Below are positions 60,777 to 64,000 of a stretch of DNA of 64,000 nt, piece after piece. The stretch's first letter is position 1. The number at the start of each line of letters is the position of its first letter. Origin of the DNA: RYN-230 sp963704995 (GTDB taxonomy: Bacteria > Actinomycetota > Actinomycetes > Streptosporangiales > Streptosporangiaceae); contig CAVPIM010000013.1 in assembly GCA_963704995.1 (NCBI GenBank), forward strand, positions 8,570-72,569, in the 5' to 3' direction. The notes below the pieces were generated by a model. That model was given only the letters and a program-made list of their open reading frames with translations. It did not search any database and was not told the origin of the DNA. Both the position numbers and the translations under genes were made by a program.

Positions 60777-62056
60777 TCAGCCGCGGTCCAGCGCGGGAAC
60801 GCGGACGCACCCGCGTAGCTGGCTGCGTCGTCGAGCAGTTCCTCGATGCGCATGAGCTGGTTGTACTTGGCCACCCGCTCGCCGCGGGCCGGTGCGCCGG
60901 ACTTGATCTGGCCCGCGTTGACCGCCACCGCCAGGTCGGAGATGGTCGTGTCGTCCGTCTCCCCCGACCGGTGCGAGATCATGCAGGAGAACCCGCTGCG
61001 CTGGGCGAGGGCCACCGCGTCGAGCGTCTCGGTGATCGACCCGATCTGGTTCACCTTGACCAGCAGCGAGTTGGCGGAGCGTTCCGCGATCCCCCGGCGC
61101 AGCCGTTCCGGGTTGGTGACGAACAGGTCGTCCCCGACGATCTGCACCCGGTCCCCCACTGCGGCGGTCAGCGCCTGCCAGCCGGCCCAGTCCTCCTCGG
61201 CCAGCGGGTCCTCGAGCGAGACGATCGGGTAGGCGTCCAGCCACTCGGTGTAGATGCGGGTCATCTCGGCCGCGCCCTGGGCCGAGCCCTCGAACTGGTA
61301 GGCACCGTCGGAGTAGAACTCGGTGGCCGCGGCGTCGATGGCCAGCGCCACGTCGAGGCCCGGGGTGAACCCGGCTTTGCTGATCGCCTCGACGATCAGG
61401 TCCAGCGCGGCCCGGTTGTGCTCCAGGTCCGGGGCGAAGCCCCCCTCGTCCCCGACGCCGGTGGCCAGCCCGTGCTGCTTCAGCACCGACTTCAGCGCGT
61501 GGTAGGTCTCCGCGCCCCACTGGACGGCCTCGGAGAACGTGGCCGCGCCGATCGGCGCGATCATGAACTCCTGGATGTCCACGCTGTTATCCGCGTGCGC
61601 CCCGCCGTTGAGGATGTTCATCATGGGTACCGGCAGCAGGTACGCGTTCGGGCCGCCCAGGTAGCGGAACAGTGGCAGGCCCGCGGACTGCGCGGCGGCC
61701 TTGGCCACCGCCATGCTGACGCCGGTGACCGCGTTCGCGCCGACCCGCGACTTGTCCGGGGTCCGGTCCAGGTCGATCATGGCCTGGTCGATCATCCGCT
61801 GGTCATCGGCGTCGAAGCCGAGCAGCTCGGGCTGGATCTCGTCGATGACGGCCTGCACGGCCTTGGTGACCGCCTTGCCGCCGTACTCGTCTCCGCCGTC
61901 CCGCAGTTCCACGGCCTCGAACGCACCGGTAGACGCCCCGCTGGGGGCGGCGGCACGGCCCAGCGAGCCGTCGTCGAGGGCGACCTCGACTTCCAGGGTG
62001 GGGTTTCCGCGGGAATCCAGAATCTGCCTGGCGTGCACCGCCTCGATCGAGGCCAC
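60773..62056 (-). CDS. eno: Enolase
   Basis: A 427-residue glycolytic enzyme converting 2-phosphoglycerate to phosphoenolpyruvate. The start GTG 62056 follows AGGAG; the longer frame to 62140 is not needed. Diagnostic motifs are ARQILDSRGNPTLEVEV, GGAHADNSVDIQEFMI, VGDEGGFAPDLEHN, VGDDLFVTNPERL and the catalytic Lys region LLVKVNQIGSITET, then MISHRSGETDDTTISD. First gene of the eno-ftsB-DUF501-ppx cluster. Confidence 0.97.
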   Translation of the reverse strand: MASIEAVHARQILDSRGNPTLEVEVALDDGSLGRAAAPSGASTGAFEAVELRDGGDEYGGKAVTKAVQAVIDEIQPELLGFDADDQRMIDQAMIDLDRTPDKSRVGANAVTGVSMAVAKAAAQSAGLPLFRYLGGPNAYLLPVPMMNILNGGAHADNSVDIQEFMIAPIGAATFSEAVQWGAETYHALKSVLKQHGLATGVGDEGGFAPDLEHNRAALDLIVEAISKAGFTPGLDVALAIDAAATEFYSDGAYQFEGSAQGAAEMTRIYTEWLDAYPIVSLEDPLAEEDWAGWQALTAAVGDRVQIVGDDLFVTNPERLRRGIAERSANSLLVKVNQIGSITETLDAVALAQRSGFSCMISHRSGETDDTTISDLAVAVNAGQIKSGAPARGERVAKYNQLMRIEELLDDAASYAGASAFPRWTAAE

Positions 62057-62149
62057 GACGACTCCTGAAGCTAGCTGGCTTTTGTCAGTAATGGAGCCTA
62101 GTGGAGTCCGGGCGGGCGGCGGCACCGGCCACGCCGTCACGGGGCAGGC

Positions 62150-63346
62150 TCACCCGGCCTGATCTGCGGGCGGCCCGGCGGCCGCGCCGGACGGCCCCGA
62201 GGGCGCACCGGCCGGCCCGGCGGTCTCGCCGGCCTCCTGGTCCTGCTCCCAGGCGCGTACCCGGTCGCCGAACCGGCGCGCGGCGGCGCGCAGTTCGAGT
62301 TCCGGGTCGAGTCCCGCGGCGCGGGCCCGGGCCACCAGGGCGAACAACTCCGCGCCCAGGCGGCGGCCCTCGTCGCCGTCGTCCGCCTCCAGGGTGGCCA
62401 GCTCGTCCGGCGCACCGGCGCGTCCGGCCCGGCGCTGCAGCTGGGCGGCCAGGGCCAGCGCGGGCTGGCCGAGCGGCACCCCGTCCAGGGCCGAGGCGGG
62501 ACCGCCGCCCGCGGCCCGCTCGGCGGCCTTGATCTCGTCCCAGTTGCGGGTCACCTCGTCCGCGCCGGACACCGACACGTCCGCGAACACGTGCGGGTGC
62601 CGCCGGACCAGCTTGGTCACGATGCCGTCGGCCACATCGTCCACGGTGAACCCGGTACCGTCGGTGCGCTCGGCGGCCACCCGGGCGTGGAACATGACCT
62701 GGAGCAGGACGTCACCGAGTTCCTCCCGCAGCGCCGCGCGGTCGCCGCCTTCCAGCGCGTCCAGCGCCTCGTAGGACTCCTCGAGCAGGTAGGGCGCCAG
62801 CGACTCGTGCGTCTGCCGGGCGTCCCACGGGCACCGCAGGCGCAGCGTGTCCATCACCGACACCAGGGTGAGCAGCTCGCCGCCGGGCAGCGGCGAGGAG
62901 CCGTAGAGCAGCTCGACCGCCGTGCCCGGCGGCCCATCGCGGCCGCCCAGCTCGTCGGCCAGCGCCAGCGGGCCCGGGGTCACCCCCGCGGGACGGCCGG
63001 GCGGCTCCGGCGGGCAGAGCCACACCACCGGGCCGGCCGGACCGGTGCCGGTCTCCCCGGCTACCGCCTGGGCCAGCCGCCGGGCCGTGGACGCCGCCTC
63101 GTCCCCGCCGGCCAGCACATCATGATCCCCAGGCAGCACGGTCCAGCCGATCCCCGCCTCGTCCAGCGCGGGCAGCAGCGGGTGACCAGCCGAAGGGGCC
63201 AGCACCCGGGCGGCCCCGGCCAGGGCCTGCCAGGCCCGCCAGCTGAGCAGGCCCGGCCGGACCGTGGGTGCGGTCACCAGCAGCACCAGACGCCGGCCCT
63301 CGCGCGGGCGTCGCGCGGTATGACCGTTAGCTGCCTGATCTGTCAC
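62150..63346 (-). CDS. mazG: MazG-type nucleoside triphosphate pyrophosphohydrolase
   Basis: A 398-residue protein. The MazG motif is PYLLEESYEALDALEGGDRA (metal-binding Glu residues) and LREELGDVLLQVMFHARVAA. Residues 1-150 form an N-terminal domain without a clear assignment, resembling the extended actinomycete MazG. It cleaves NTPs to NMPs, clearing damaged or excess nucleotides. It lies 93 bp upstream of eno on the same strand. Confidence 0.92.
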   Translation of the reverse strand: MTDQAANGHTARRPREGRRLVLLVTAPTVRPGLLSWRAWQALAGAARVLAPSAGHPLLPALDEAGIGWTVLPGDHDVLAGGDEAASTARRLAQAVAGETGTGPAGPVVWLCPPEPPGRPAGVTPGPLALADELGGRDGPPGTAVELLYGSSPLPGGELLTLVSVMDTLRLRCPWDARQTHESLAPYLLEESYEALDALEGGDRAALREELGDVLLQVMFHARVAAERTDGTGFTVDDVADGIVTKLVRRHPHVFADVSVSGADEVTRNWDEIKAAERAAGGGPASALDGVPLGQPALALAAQLQRRAGRAGAPDELATLEADDGDEGRRLGAELFALVARARAAGLDPELELRAAARRFGDRVRAWEQDQEAGETAGPAGAPSGPSGAAAGPPADQAG

Positions 63347-63365
63347 GGGATCGCGTCCGGCCGCC

Positions 63366-64000
63366 TTAGCAAGCCGGCGTCAGCTGCGGGGACGACGTCG
63401 CGGACGCGCTGGGGCTGGGCGATGCGGTCCCCGCGTCCGCCGCGAGCTTGTTCGGCGCGGCGATCACCGAGACCTGGCTGTAGTCGAGCTGCCCGAACTG
63501 CGGGTTGACCTGGATGCCCATGCTCTTGGCCGCCAGGCACTGGGACTTGTTGAACTGGGTGCCCAGGGACTGCAGCGCCCCGGAGGCGGTCGGCAGCGTC
63601 CCGCCGTCCAGCCGGGCGAGCACCTGGTTCTGGATGGCCACGTACCGGCCCAGCTCGGGCAGCTGGTCCGGCGGTACCCCGTTGGCCACGGCCAGCTGGC
63701 TCAGCGTGACCCCGCTCTGCTTGGCCTGCGCCGCCGCGGACGCCAGCGCGGCCTGCACCTCGCCGCGGGTGATGGTCAGGTTGTAGCGCTCGGCCATCTT
63801 CTCCCGGACCCGGAACCGGAGCAGCCAGCTGAGCACCTCCTGCGGCATCTGGGACGCCGGGAACTGGAGCTGGACCTTGGCCTTGTCCGCCTTGTAGGCG
63901 GCGTCCAGATTGTTCACCTCAGCCGACACGGTCGCCGTGGAGATGCGCGACGAGTTCGTGACGGCCGCCGCGCCCAGCCGGACAGTCCCGCAGGCGGACA
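63366..64000 (-). CDS. SurA N-terminal-domain lipoprotein (chaperone/PPIase-like), 5' end outside the window
   Basis: The frame continues to the right edge, where it reads SACGTVRLGAAAVTNSSR, so a lipobox Cys lies about 10 residues in from the edge and the signal peptide is outside the window. The visible 200 residues contain the SurA N-type helical segment (MPQEVLSWLLRFRVREKMAE and LTITRGEVQAALASAAAQA) and no rotamase domain. It probably acts as an exported chaperone lipoprotein. The short C-terminal tail is Ser/Pro-rich. Often found between mfd and mazG in actinomycetes, as here for mazG. Confidence 0.85.
   Translation of the reverse strand, partial: SACGTVRLGAAAVTNSSRISTATVSAEVNNLDAAYKADKAKVQLQFPASQMPQEVLSWLLRFRVREKMAERYNLTITRGEVQAALASAAAQAKQSGVTLSQLAVANGVPPDQLPELGRYVAIQNQVLARLDGGTLPTASGALQSLGTQFNKSQCLAAKSMGIQVNPQFGQLDYSQVSVIAAPNKLAADAGTASPSPSASATSSPQLTPAC

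Overview
The window is high-GC DNA typical of an actinomycete. GTG starts are common, genes are packed with 1 to 11 nt overlaps, and the gene set includes a mycothiol S-conjugate amidase (mca), two F420-type oxidoreductase families (an LLM enzyme and a PPOX-class protein) and a SNF2 plus SWIM gene pair. The gene order greA-mca, ilvA, metB, cbs and then eno-ftsB-DUF501-ppx-udg is familiar from actinomycete chromosomes. A Streptosporangiales-like host is my guess; no rRNA is present to settle it.

Positions 1 to about 25.7 kb are accessory and catabolic. After a truncated nitronate monooxygenase and a relic of a cation-efflux gene come a TetR/LLM-monooxygenase pair with two operator copies. Next is a large locus built around a GntR/FCD regulator: a TPP-dependent decarboxylase-like enzyme, an aldehyde dehydrogenase and MmgE/PrpD number 1 (minus strand); a complete Liv-type ABC importer (plus strand); a minus-strand operon of a cupin-free ring-opening/hydrolase set (CMD-family protein, metal-dependent cyclase/hydrolase, MmgE/PrpD number 2, DHDPS-like aldolase, TcuA-like flavoprotein, FAH hydrolase); and a plus-strand operon (SDR, second FAH hydrolase, methyltransferase, sugar-phosphate-isomerase-like TIM barrel, flavoprotein), ending with an MFS exporter and LysR regulator. 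A shared inverted motif of form G(C/T)A(T/C)AC-N4-GT(A/G)TAC lies in three intergenic regions of this locus, upstream of the TPP operon, in the GntR/importer gap and between the two divergent operons. This suggests a single regulon for uptake and breakdown of one unknown, probably polycarboxylic or cyclic, organic acid. This is the best candidate for an undescribed system.

Positions 25.7 to 30 kb hold an aldo/keto reductase, a PadR regulator with a very strong operator, a small membrane protein, signal peptidase I, a relic of a GH35 beta-galactosidase and a rhodanese.

Positions 30 to 64 kb are mostly core genome: SWIM and SNF2 genes, an acyl-CoA dehydrogenase, a GNAT, mca, greA, a TetR-controlled MFS exporter, Lrp/hppD, ilvA, a MoxR/VWA pair, small membrane proteins, metB, two Tat-exported DyP-like paralogues, cbs, a thiolase, a tRNA with an odd anticodon loop, a family 5 uracil-DNA glycosylase, ppx/gppA, DUF501, ftsB, eno, mazG and a SurA-like lipoprotein.

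Five genes (TPP enzyme, LivM/LivG, the FAD enzyme at 22.8 kb, a membrane protein at 47.7 kb and ppx/gppA) are interrupted by single-base frameshifts in G/C-rich runs. Because housekeeping genes are hit as well, indel errors in the sequence are the likeliest cause.
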